DNA of 64,000 nucleotides, taken from contig NZ_CP069421.1 of NCBI RefSeq assembly GCF_018118585.1, positions 1,054,001 through 1,118,000 of the forward strand, in the 5' to 3' direction. How positions within the stretch are numbered: position 1 is the first letter of the stretch; the number at the start of each line of letters is the position of its first letter. The position numbers and the translations under genes are program-made. The stretch comes from Aristaeella lactis. GTDB lineage: Bacteria > Bacillota > Clostridia > Christensenellales > Aristaeellaceae. The notes beneath the pieces are model-generated. The model saw nothing but the letters and a program-made list of their open reading frames with translations, was not told where the DNA came from and ran no database searches. Positions 45,985 to 53,446 of the stretch are shown one piece after another.

Positions 45985-46172
45985 GCGTGTTTTGTCATCT
46001 CGACTGGAGCCGCAGGCGTAGCGGAGAGATCTCATTCTTAATTGTGCATTCTTAATTGTTCATTGTTTTAAGCCCATATTGTCATCTTGACCGGAGCCGC
46101 TGGCGTAGCGGAGAAATCTTTTCCCGGCCCAAAATAAAAAGAACGGCGCTTCGCGTCGTTCTCTCCACCATT
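45985..46172. repeat. GTCATCTCGACTGGAGCC repeats and a CTCCACC hairpin
   Basis: Two copies of GTCATCT(C/T)GAC(T/C)GGAGCCGC...GTAGCGGAGA (about 45995 and 46081) and a hairpin AACGGCG/CGTCGTT with CTCTCCACCATT. 45780-45985 is AT-rich without a gene. Confidence 0.6.
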
Positions 46173-46283
46173 CAGAATTGTTGAGCAACTGTCCAAATCT
46201 GTGATTTGAGCAACAGTTGCCATGCTACAGCTGTCAAAAGTCTTTTCAGACTTTTGGTAACAGCGATCGCAGAATTCTGAATT
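46173..46283. repeat. Double-hairpin repeat D, intergenic copy
   Basis: A roughly 105-bp element: hairpin 1 with GCAACTGT/ACAGTTGC and CAAATC/GATTTG arms, hairpin 2 with AAAAGTCT/AGACTTTT and GCTGT/ACAGC arms, flanked by CAGAATTG and CAGAATTCTGAATT. A near-identical copy lies inside the HprK-like gene at 46914-47036. Confidence 0.85.
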
Positions 46284-46288
46284 AGTTT

Positions 46289-46555
46289 TTACTCTTCTAT
46301 CGCAAACTCCACTACTTCCAGGAACTCATCAAGATCCTTTCTTGCCGTTTCTTCATCGAGATCATCATAATAATCAAGCATAGCTCGAATAAGCTTTTCT
46401 TTTGTGTTCAGTCCGTCCCGGATATTCTCCCACAGAAAAGCCCCGGCATTGTTCAGCCGGATCAGGCCGTTAAAGTCCCTGCTGGCGTCTCCCACGGTAA
46501 CAACAACATATCCTCCGCCCAGCTTGTTGATCACATATCCTTCCTTAATCTTCAT
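46289..46555 (-). CDS. PqqD-like RiPP recognition protein 1
   Basis: An 88-residue PqqD-family protein: MKIKEGYVINKLGGGYVVVTVGDASRDFNGLIRLNNAGAFLWENI, then a helical half with DYYDDLDEETARKDLDEFLEVV. PqqD proteins bind leader peptides and present them to radical-SAM enzymes. The ATG at 46555 is chosen from homology, 11 bp after the HprK-like gene. Confidence 0.88.
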   Translation of the reverse strand: MKIKEGYVINKLGGGYVVVTVGDASRDFNGLIRLNNAGAFLWENIRDGLNTKEKLIRAMLDYYDDLDEETARKDLDEFLEVVEFAIEE

Positions 46556-46565
46556 TCCCCATCCC

Positions 46566-47435
46566 TCACAATCTAAAGTATTTGATCGCCGTCTCCGCGG
46601 CGGATATATCATTCGTGCAGCGCAGCCGGTATACCGGCACGATGTTCACCATACGGTCGATCAGTTGCATCAGTTTCAACATATCCACCTGACCATTCCC
46701 CGGCAGATGAAAGTGCCCCATCAGTTCTCCCAGGTGTTCAAATGCGTCTATCGGGAATATCTCATTCTTTTCTCCCCGTTCCAGCAAGCATAATGCCTTC
46801 AACAGCGCGCATGTATTGGTATTCCACCCTTCCTTCCCGCACCACGGCGTCCCATACACCAGCAACGTGTCCGAAGAAAGCGCATTCGAAGGGTTTTCCC
46901 CGGTCGAATCCGATAATTCTGAATTCTGAATTGTTGAGCAACTGTCCAAATCTTCGATTTGGGGAACAGTTGCCATGCTACAGCTGTCAAAAGTCTTTCC
47001 AGACTTTTGGTAACAGCGATCGCAGAATTCTGCATTGAATCGTAGTATCGGTTTATCTCCATTGATAACCGATACACGATTCTTTAGTACTTCCTTCCAG
47101 TATCTCGTATGCGTAGTCTTCCCCGTCCCGCTTTCTGCGGAAAACGCATATGCTCCCCCGTCCACTTCAACCACAGAGCCGTGCATCACAAAAGCATCAA
47201 AGGCCGGCAGTGCATTGCTGATCTTCTCATAGGCGACAACGCCTTCCGCATATCCTTTCCCGAAGAAGTATTCCGGCGACTTATCGATCTCTGTCTGCAG
47301 TTCTTCCTCACTGACAGAAACACAGATATCCGCCTTCCGGTCATCTCCGGTGATATAGTCCCGGCATAGCTCTCGTACGTCCGGATACCGGTTCTCTATG
47401 CGGATCACCAGCCCCGCCACTTCAATCTGAAACAC
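46566..47435 (-). CDS. HPr-kinase-like protein 1 with repeat-derived insert
   Basis: A 289-residue protein related to the HPr kinase catalytic core. FVMHGSVVEV keeps the conserved His-Gly, the P-loop is SGTGKTT (about 102-108) and VINGDKPIL supplies an Asp. Compared with the paralogs at 49420 and 51909, it has an extra stretch of about 55 residues (about 135-190; AEFCDRCYQKSGKT ... NSELSDSTGE) encoded by a copy of repeat D, in frame and without stops. GTG start with GGAGG 7 nt upstream. HprK-like kinases act in some lasso-peptide and other RiPP loci; here it may phosphorylate the peptide. Confidence 0.85.
   Translation of the reverse strand: MFQIEVAGLVIRIENRYPDVRELCRDYITGDDRKADICVSVSEEELQTEIDKSPEYFFGKGYAEGVVAYEKISNALPAFDAFVMHGSVVEVDGGAYAFSAESGTGKTTHTRYWKEVLKNRVSVINGDKPILRFNAEFCDRCYQKSGKTFDSCSMATVPQIEDLDSCSTIQNSELSDSTGENPSNALSSDTLLVYGTPWCGKEGWNTNTCALLKALCLLERGEKNEIFPIDAFEHLGELMGHFHLPGNGQVDMLKLMQLIDRMVNIVPVYRLRCTNDISAAETAIKYFRL
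46914..47036. repeat. Double-hairpin repeat D, copy inside a gene
   Basis: Near-identical to 46173-46283 including GAATTCTG flanks, and located wholly within the HprK-like 1 reading frame. Confidence 0.85.
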
Positions 47436-47499
47436 CTAATGTCCTCCAAATATTTTCACATTCGCCTTTATACTATTTGTTTCTTCCTTATGTATTGCC

Positions 47500-47641
47500 T
47501 CTCATTGTGTCATCCTGAGTGCAGTCGAAGGATCTCCCGCGGATTCAGACTAATACTATAGGCATGGGACTCTTATTATTTCGCATCTTGCATGTCATTC
47601 CGAGCAACGTCGAGGAATCCCTTACTTCGCCGAAGGCGCAT
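47500..47641. repeat. GTCATCCTGAGTGCAGTCGAAGG repeats
   Basis: Two dispersed-repeat units (about 47509-47575 and 47593-47641), joined by ATGGGACTCTTAT, as in the cluster at 18960. They lie between the radical-SAM gene and HprK-like 1. Confidence 0.6.
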
Positions 47642-49066
47642 TCATTTCATGTTCTGAATTGCGACCGCATAAGCGAATCGTAAATCACTTTCGATTTTAC
47701 GTTTCTCTTGCTTATAGCAGTTATCATACGTCAACCTGTTCGGGCACCGATCAAACTCGGTACATTGCGGCAGAAATACGCATTCCCGGCATTCTTCCCG
47801 TACATCGCATATGCTGGCTACTTTTCTCCACTTTTCCGGATCGATTCCCGTCTTCACGTCTCCGTACCGCATGTTCTCCGGCATAGCGTCACAGGCAAAC
47901 AGATTCCCTGTGGAATCGATCAGCACATTGCATTCCGGCGCCGTTACCATACAGTAGTGGCTCTTCAGAGAAAACAGTTCTCCAAGATCCTTGGAGATCA
48001 GTCCTTCTCTCAACAGCTTGTTATTGATCTCCTGTACCTTTTCTTCCAGTTCATCCGACGCGTTGCTTATCGGACAGGAATCCAATCCTTCACCTTCCTG
48101 TCCGAACAGGGAGTGGGCGTACACCCTCATCTTTTCCTTTTCTTTTTCGGAAAACTCTTCTTTCAGGTAATCAATCAGACGATATGCTTCTTTCTCATTA
48201 TCATCATCTATATTTATCCTTACTGTTACCCTGATCCCCGCCGCGGTCAGCAGATGGATATTCCGGATCACGGTTTCAAAAGGCTTTTCAATTCCAACAT
48301 ACCGTTTCCGTTTTGCGTATTCTTCTGCCAGCCCGTCCAGGGTAATCTGGATCTCCCCGACCTTCCACTTCTTTGCGGCCTTCTTTACACTTTCTTCATC
48401 AAACAGGCTGCCGTTGCTGGTCATCTCCGCTGTATACTCTATTCCCGCTTCATTCAGCCCGTCACAGATCCTGTCTATGTTATCCGCTGCACACATCGGC
48501 TCCCCGCCGAACCAGTGAATATGGATCTTCTTATGTTCCTTTGGTTTATGTTCCAGGATAAACCGTAATACCTCCTCTACGGTTTCCCTGCTCATCTTCC
48601 GGTATTCCATTCCCTGTTCAAAGCAGTAGAAGCACCTGGCATTGCAGGTTGTTGTCGGAAGGATCACATAATGGGTGATCCCCTTCGGCAGTTCTTCTTT
48701 GATGACAATGATGTTCTTTACCTGCAGGTACAGCTGGCTCTCATCTGTTCCTTCCGGAACCAGAAAGTATTCTTCATACAGTTCCTTCATCCACTTGTCA
48801 TCCAGTATCGCAACAGAATACAGTGGCGGAGCGGGCGTATCGTCAAAGTAGTGGTGCATCATGAACGCGGAATCATGAATCAGATACAATTTCCGTGTCA
48901 GCGTATGAAACAGCAGGGTCTGCCCTTCCGTGTCCATTCTGTACACGAAGCGGCTCCACCGGAGCTGTTTCCCGCCGGCGATCAGCGACTGTTTTCCAAG
49001 CAGAACACAAACCCGTGGATCCCCCGGATGCAGGCACTCCATCTTTTTCTTCTCTTCTCCGCTCAT
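47642..49066 (-). CDS. Radical SAM / SPASM peptide maturase 1
   Basis: A 474-residue enzyme. An N-terminal helical region precedes the radical-SAM core with LPTTTCNARCFYCFEQG (Cys141, 145, 148 for the 4Fe-4S cluster), HWFGGEPM and a C-terminal SPASM/twitch region with many Cys (HYCMVTAPECNVLID, FACDAMPEN, CRECVFLPQC, DRCPN, NCY) for auxiliary clusters. The family installs thioether or C-C crosslinks in peptides. The ATG at 49066 has AAAGGGG upstream; an earlier in-frame start is less likely. Confidence 0.92.
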   Translation of the reverse strand: MSGEEKKKMECLHPGDPRVCVLLGKQSLIAGGKQLRWSRFVYRMDTEGQTLLFHTLTRKLYLIHDSAFMMHHYFDDTPAPPLYSVAILDDKWMKELYEEYFLVPEGTDESQLYLQVKNIIVIKEELPKGITHYVILPTTTCNARCFYCFEQGMEYRKMSRETVEEVLRFILEHKPKEHKKIHIHWFGGEPMCAADNIDRICDGLNEAGIEYTAEMTSNGSLFDEESVKKAAKKWKVGEIQITLDGLAEEYAKRKRYVGIEKPFETVIRNIHLLTAAGIRVTVRINIDDDNEKEAYRLIDYLKEEFSEKEKEKMRVYAHSLFGQEGEGLDSCPISNASDELEEKVQEINNKLLREGLISKDLGELFSLKSHYCMVTAPECNVLIDSTGNLFACDAMPENMRYGDVKTGIDPEKWRKVASICDVREECRECVFLPQCTEFDRCPNRLTYDNCYKQEKRKIESDLRFAYAVAIQNMK

Positions 49067-49126
49067 ACTATACCCCTTTGTTATCCAATAGAAAAACACA
49101 ACATCTATTTGAGAAACGAAGCTAAT

Positions 49127-49206
49127 AAGTGAACTGCTGGGACGGTTCTCCGCGTTAGGGTTTATCCCGAACGAGAGAACCGTCCCACCCGTTCGCGGTC
49201 CTGAGC
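49127..49206. repeat. REP-like inverted repeat, second AGTGAACTGCTGGGACGG copy
   Basis: Near-identical to 8999-9079, including the GTTCGCGGTCCTGAGC right flank. Confidence 0.75.
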
Positions 49207-49289
49207 GTATCTCTTATGAATTCGTATATATTTACTACTCTTTTTATAAGTTTATTGTACGCTATACATCCTTGTCAATACATTTCATT

Positions 49290-49420
49290 AATTCAGAAAA
49301 AACAGCACATCGTGCTGTTTTCTCCACCATTATTCACTTTTCAGTTTTAAGTCTTCAGTTTTAAGTAGCTCACCGCCGCAGCGGATAATTCTGAATTCTG
49401 AATTCTGAATTCTGAATTCT
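49290..49420. repeat. CTCCACC-type hairpin and GAATTCT tandem
   Basis: Hairpin ACAGCAC/GTGCTGT with TTTCTCCACCATT and TTTTCAGTTTTAAG tail, then GAATTCT repeated four times (about 49389-49420), running up to the stop codon of HprK-like 2. Confidence 0.65.
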
Positions 49421-50142
49421 TAATTCCTTTTCATTTCTTCCCACAGCACTTCCGGCTTTTCCTTATCCATGTTGCAGGTATACAGATAGAACGGCACCGT
49501 GTGCACAAACTGCTCCAGCATGGAGATCAGCATATACATCTGCTTCGGTTCCTTCGGAATCATCACCTGCTGCATGAGCCTTAGTGCGGCATCATCCGGA
49601 GTCATCCTTTTCAGGGATACTTCTTCTCCGCGCTCAATAAAGCACATGGCCTTCATGGGAACGCTTTCCTTGCATCCCAGTCTTTCCCGGCCTCTCCAGG
49701 GGGAACCATAAGCATAGATCCTGTTATCCCGGAATTTGAGCACAGGTCTTGCGCCGTTAATAACCTTTACTCTTTCGCCAAAGGCTTTCTTCCACAGCAG
49801 TGCCCTGGTGGTCTTCCCGATGCCGTTTGCGGCCGCGAAGCCCACGCCAAGTCCGTCTACGCTGACCACCGCGGTATGCATCAGGAAAGCATCATAATCC
49901 GCTAGCGCAGATGCAATCTTGCTGTTGATCACCATTCTCTCGGTGCGTTCAGAGATCTCATCGTCTTCCATCATCATTTCCTCATCCGTGGCCGAAACGA
50001 TCGTCGTCGGCAGCTGGTCGGTCAGGTAATCCAGGAAAAACTCTTTGGTGGATTTAAACCGGCTGATAATACCGATCGGAACACCGGCGATCTCAGCCGC
50101 GAACATGTGTTTCTGCTGGTTATACTGCCGGTATGCCATCAT
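49420..50142 (-). CDS. HPr-kinase-like protein 2, probably impaired
   Basis: A 240-residue paralog of the other two HprK-like proteins. It keeps a P-loop-like NGIGKTTRALLW and YGSPWRGRERL, but the His-Gly of the family is His-Thr (FLMHTAVV) and the NGD Asp is Ala (VINGARPVL). Catalysis is therefore doubtful. Start uncertain: the ATG at 50142 lacks a good SD; an ATT at 50181 preceded by GGAGG would add 13 residues in frame. It lies upstream of the radical-SAM gene, with REP repeats between. Confidence 0.75.
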   Translation of the reverse strand: MMAYRQYNQQKHMFAAEIAGVPIGIISRFKSTKEFFLDYLTDQLPTTIVSATDEEMMMEDDEISERTERMVINSKIASALADYDAFLMHTAVVSVDGLGVGFAAANGIGKTTRALLWKKAFGERVKVINGARPVLKFRDNRIYAYGSPWRGRERLGCKESVPMKAMCFIERGEEVSLKRMTPDDAALRLMQQVMIPKEPKQMYMLISMLEQFVHTVPFYLYTCNMDKEKPEVLWEEMKRN

Positions 50143-50675
50143 CTGGAGATCAAGGTCTTTTTCAACAACTGCCTGAGTAATGGTAATCCCTCCGCATCTG
50201 TCCTGTAAGGACGTGTTTGGGCGGCTTTACTGCCTGTATTTATTATATTGTTACACTACCCTCTGTTCAATCCATCCATGTAACTTTTTTCTCCAAAAGT
50301 CGCGTAACTATGTAACAAACCATGCCGGGTTACCGTTATTTTGCCTCATACAAACGTTTGCAACCTCTATTCGTTCATTTTCAACCACTTCAGCCTGCCG
50401 TTCTCAAATTCAGAAAGTTTGTGACTAAGTCTCTTTGGGCTCATTGATGCCCTTTCCGGTTACGTAATCGATATGTCACTATTGGTTAAAAACATTGTTA
50501 ACGGTTTCGGGAAAAAATACATCGCTAATTTGTCATCTCGATTTCGCATTCCAATGACATCCTTCGCCTTGCAAAGGATCCCATAGCAACGACCGTGTTG
50601 TCATCTCGACCGTAGTGGAGAGATCTGATCCCGCCGCAGCGTATAATTCTAAATTCTGCATTCCGCATTCTGAAT
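50143..50675. other. Gene-poor gap between HprK-like 2 and SOR, left part
   Basis: About 530 bp. 50190-50520 is mixed sequence without a convincing gene. 50527-50640 carries GTCATCTCGA repeats, followed by a GAATTCT-like tandem. Confidence 0.45.
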
Positions 50676-50676
50676 T

Positions 50677-50788
50677 GGGCTCAGGTGTACTCCTGAGCCC
50701 TTGAGGGGAACCCTTTTTGAGGGGAACCGCATATCCGTCATTTATCCGAATATAGAAAGACCAGAGATCAATTTACTGATCTCTGGTC
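50677..50788. repeat. Two hairpins near the SOR 3' end
   Basis: GGGCTCAGG/CCTGAGCCC (50677-50700) and GACCAGAGATCA/TGATCTCTGGTC (50759-50788), with GAGGGGAACC repeated twice between them. No T runs on the plus strand. A GTTATCTCGACC repeat follows at 50879. Confidence 0.5.
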
Positions 50789-50970
50789 AATTCCATTTTA
50801 ATGCTAACACAGACCCCCGCTGTCTTTCAAGTGTCCAGCAACTGTCCGTTCACTGTATTCTTGATGCCATTTGGGTTTTGTTATCTCGACCGAAGTGGAG
50901 AAATCTGATCCCGCCCGTAGGCGGTATACCTCCTACTTCCTACCTCATACCTCCTACCTGGGCGGCAGGC

Positions 50971-51303
50971 TTACGCTTTTGCCGCCCATAAGCCGTGCAG
51001 ATTGCAATACTCATACGCAGCAACAACCGGCTCCGTCACAGCAAAGTGTGCCTCCGGCTTCTCGCCAGGCTTCAGATCATGCTTCTGGTAACCGGTTGCG
51101 GTTTCCAGCACGATCCATTCAATGTAGTGGACATCCAGCATGGGATGCTCCACAGATCCGACTTTCACCGTAACGAAATCACCATGCTGTTCAATAACCG
51201 GAACATGCTTCTCATGGGCGCCGTCTGTTGTGTTGGGAGTAACGGGTTCGCCAATAGGTATATCAGAGATAATGATTTTGCCGTCAACTTTGTAGAATTT
51301 CAT
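50971..51303 (-). CDS. Superoxide reductase (neelaredoxin/desulfoferrodoxin type)
   Basis: A 110-residue enzyme that reduces superoxide to peroxide in anaerobes. The mononuclear iron ligands of the family are visible: His in HEKHVPV, two His in EHPMLDVHYIEW, and the Cys and His of EYCNLHGLW. The N-terminal rubredoxin-like Cys site of two-iron desulfoferrodoxins is missing. AAAGGA precedes the ATG. It sits between the two RiPP modules, probably without functional link. Confidence 0.92.
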   Translation of the reverse strand: MKFYKVDGKIIISDIPIGEPVTPNTTDGAHEKHVPVIEQHGDFVTVKVGSVEHPMLDVHYIEWIVLETATGYQKHDLKPGEKPEAHFAVTEPVVAAYEYCNLHGLWAAKA

Positions 51304-51417
51304 TGCTTTCCATCCTTTCCATACATGTTTATAAATATGAATTCTTTTTTATATTATACAGCAATCTATTCAAAGACAAAACAAGGTAGATCATCAGATC
51401 TGCTTGCTCTCAACTTC

Positions 51418-51912
51418 TTAATCCTTAATCTTCAATATTCTTTTCTTCATAAAACTCAAGCATTTACCTATAAACGACATTATTCTCCATCGTATTTTCA
51501 ACACAATTATTCTCACTGGATACGCATCACACCATAGATGCACATATACTTTATACAAAAAGTTATCTGGCGTAATAACCTTTCCATTCCTTATTACCCT
51601 GGTCATTACGCCAATAATCATATCATCATTGATATTTTTTTCTATGAATGTATTGTTATCACCGGCAATAATATATCCTTCCGGTAATACCTTAAGGATC
51701 CTGTGCAGAATATACTTATCTCCACGCTTATATAGAACCACATCATATTTCTTACATCTGCCGGGTTCTTTTTTCCTTATTTCTATTACATCCTTTTTTT
51801 GACGAAGCAATGGCAACATGCTCATACCAACATTTGTATAAACCAAATATCCATCTTTTTTTAGCAGTTCATCAAATGTATAGTATTGAACGCTTGGCTT
51901 AAAAGTACTCAT
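51418..51912 (-). CDS. S26-family signal-peptidase-like protease (Ser-His type)
   Basis: A 164-residue protease-like protein. Ser in VGMSMLPLL matches the nucleophile; the general-base region reads YILHRI, with His where bacterial type I enzymes have Lys, as in the SipW/ER-type group; GDNNTF follows. The C-terminus has a basic hydrophobic helix (VRIIVLKIRWRIMSFIGKCL) but no N-terminal anchor. Its ATG overlaps the HprK-like 3 stop (ATGA). It is a candidate for leader removal in module 2. Confidence 0.82.
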   Translation of the reverse strand: MSTFKPSVQYYTFDELLKKDGYLVYTNVGMSMLPLLRQKKDVIEIRKKEPGRCKKYDVVLYKRGDKYILHRILKVLPEGYIIAGDNNTFIEKNINDDMIIGVMTRVIRNGKVITPDNFLYKVYVHLWCDAYPVRIIVLKIRWRIMSFIGKCLSFMKKRILKIKD

Positions 51913-52634
51913 TCTAAACCTCTCACAAGCGTATTGTATGCGGTTTGAAAACAGTCATCCTTGAAATTATTGATCTTAAACAAATAAAACGAAACCTTTC
52001 CATCCAGTTTTTTTAGAAGGTTTAATGTCTTTCTCACATGATTTGAGTCCGTAGAGCGATATGTTTGCTGATAAAGCATAGGAAAAGCTTGAGAAAAAGA
52101 AATACGCTGTATGCTGTTTTCCTCAGCCCTTTCTAAAAAGGCCATAGCTTTTATAGGCACTATTGTATTCGAGTTCATACTTTCTTTGCCGGCCCACGGA
52201 GATCCGCATACCATCGGTTCGTCATCGGCAAGTATGAATGGCTTATCTCCATTTACAACATATGCATCCGGCAAATTCTTTAACCAGTGCATAATGTGTG
52301 TGGTTTTCCCGATTCCGCTTCTGCCGGAGAAAACATATGCATTATTATCATAAGCTATAGCAGCACCATGCATTGCAAAAGCCCCATAATCAGGAAATAC
52401 TTCTGCCAGTTTTCGCAGCACAACCGTTGCCTCAATATTCCCATCCCAGGATGCACTCAGACCATTGCTTGTTTCATATGTATATCTTTCTTTATCTATA
52501 TCTTCCTGCGTGCTGACAATCTTAAAATCCGGCGTCCCATCACACAGAAATTTACGGCTGAGCGCCTTGGTAAGAACATGTACTGTCTCTATTTCTATAG
52601 TCTTATTTGCTATTTTGATTTTAAAACGGTTCAA
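51909..52634 (-). CDS. HPr-kinase-like protein 3
   Basis: A 241-residue paralog with intact motifs: FAMHGAAIAY (His-Gly), P-loop GRSGIGKTT (about 104-112) and VVNGDKPFI (Asp), then CGSPWAGKES and PIKAMAFLERAEE. It starts at TTG with GGAG 9 nt upstream, 19 bp after PqqD 2. It lacks the insert found in HprK-like 1. Likely peptide or carrier kinase of module 2. Confidence 0.85.
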   Translation of the reverse strand: MNRFKIKIANKTIEIETVHVLTKALSRKFLCDGTPDFKIVSTQEDIDKERYTYETSNGLSASWDGNIEATVVLRKLAEVFPDYGAFAMHGAAIAYDNNAYVFSGRSGIGKTTHIMHWLKNLPDAYVVNGDKPFILADDEPMVCGSPWAGKESMNSNTIVPIKAMAFLERAEENSIQRISFSQAFPMLYQQTYRSTDSNHVRKTLNLLKKLDGKVSFYLFKINNFKDDCFQTAYNTLVRGLE

Positions 52635-52653
52635 TGTATCAGTCTCCTGACAA

Positions 52654-52920
52654 TTATTCTTCCAGCAGCTGTGCTTCTATCATCGACTGTATCGTCTTAT
52701 GGACATAATCAGTTAATTGCTGTTTATCATTACTATACTCATTCGCCAGGATGCTAACAATTTCTTCCTCAGTTTTATTATCCTGTAACAGTTTGAATAT
52801 CTCTAATCCTTCTTTATTTAGTTTGACTACACCATGCAAGTCATTAGCATTGTCTCCGACCGGAACTGCTATTGTTTCATCGCCCATGTCCATGCATTCA
52901 AATGTATATCTAAACTTCAT
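52654..52920 (-). CDS. PqqD-like RiPP recognition protein 2
   Basis: An 88-residue PqqD-family protein (DETIAVPVGDNANDLHGVVKLNKEGLEIFKLLQDNKTEEEIVSIL). It directly precedes HprK-like 3 and follows the precursors, fitting a leader-binding role for radical-SAM maturase 2. Confidence 0.88.
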   Translation of the reverse strand: MKFRYTFECMDMGDETIAVPVGDNANDLHGVVKLNKEGLEIFKLLQDNKTEEEIVSILANEYSNDKQQLTDYVHKTIQSMIEAQLLEE

Positions 52921-52943
52921 ACCTTATATACCCCCTGTAATCT

Positions 52944-52989
52944 AAAACAGGGGCATGTTGAGAGATATCCCTCCACATGCCCCCTGTTT
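52944..52989 (-). terminator. Attenuator after precursor B2
   Basis: Arms around 52945-52958 and 52975-52989 (AAACAGGGG / CCCCTGTTT with ATGT/ACAT) followed on the minus strand by TTTTAG. It separates the precursor genes from pqqD-hprK-S26. Confidence 0.7.
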
Positions 52990-53018
52990 ATCCTATGGAC
53001 ATCTCTGATGTATAAAAA

Positions 53019-53249
53019 TCAGATCCAGCCCTTCGCCTTCAGTCCGTTGTAGCAGGCCTTGTCATATTCAGCCTGGGTAGCGCAAGTGCCCTTCAGGCCG
53101 TCCATGTATTCCATCGCCTGGTACACAGAGCACTTCAGCGTATAAGCGCCGGAAATGGTATCCCAGGCAACTTTCTTAGTATTACCGTTCACATAATAGC
53201 GACCGCCGGTAACCTCGTTCAGTTCAAAATCCTTCAGTTCTTCGCGCAT
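53019..53249 (-). CDS. Candidate precursor peptide B2 (double-glycine leader)
   Basis: A 76-residue peptide. The leader MREELKDFELNEVTGG ends in a Gly-Gly site typical of bacteriocin-type leaders; the core has three Cys (40, 56, 66) and is rich in Lys, Tyr and Gly. GGAGG before the ATG. No C39 peptidase is in the window, so cleavage may fall to the S26 protein or a remote enzyme. Confidence 0.8.
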   Translation of the reverse strand: MREELKDFELNEVTGGRYYVNGNTKKVAWDTISGAYTLKCSVYQAMEYMDGLKGTCATQAEYDKACYNGLKAKGWI

Positions 53250-53264
53250 GGATTTAACCTCCTT

Positions 53265-53423
53265 TTAGTTCGTTGCCATCATAGGCGTTCCGCAATCTGT
53301 GGTTACAGATGAATCATTGCAGTAAGTGCCGCCATCTGTAACACCGTCCGTACACGATACAGTGACCACTTTGTCATTCAGATCGATCGGGACAAACTCT
53401 ACCTTCGGCTCATTGATCATCAT
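53265..53423 (-). CDS. Candidate RiPP precursor peptide B1 (52 aa)
   Basis: A 52-residue gene. It reads MMINEPKVEFVPIDLNDKVV and then a core with three Cys (VSCTDG, TYCNDS, TDCGTP). An excellent AGGAGG lies 7 nt before the ATG. The leader PKVEFVPIDL parallels PxVEIVxFDF of A1 and A2. It sits between radical-SAM maturase 2 and B2. Confidence 0.8.
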   Translation of the reverse strand: MMINEPKVEFVPIDLNDKVVTVSCTDGVTDGGTYCNDSSVTTDCGTPMMATN

Positions 53424-53446
53424 GCGTATTCCTCCTAAAGATTTTA

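Noticed and set aside
49389-49420. GAATTCT tandem as a microsatellite switch for HprK-like 2
   Set aside because: The 7-nt tandem lies at and beyond the stop codon, and similar tandems occur as tails of other repeats, so phase variation is not supported.
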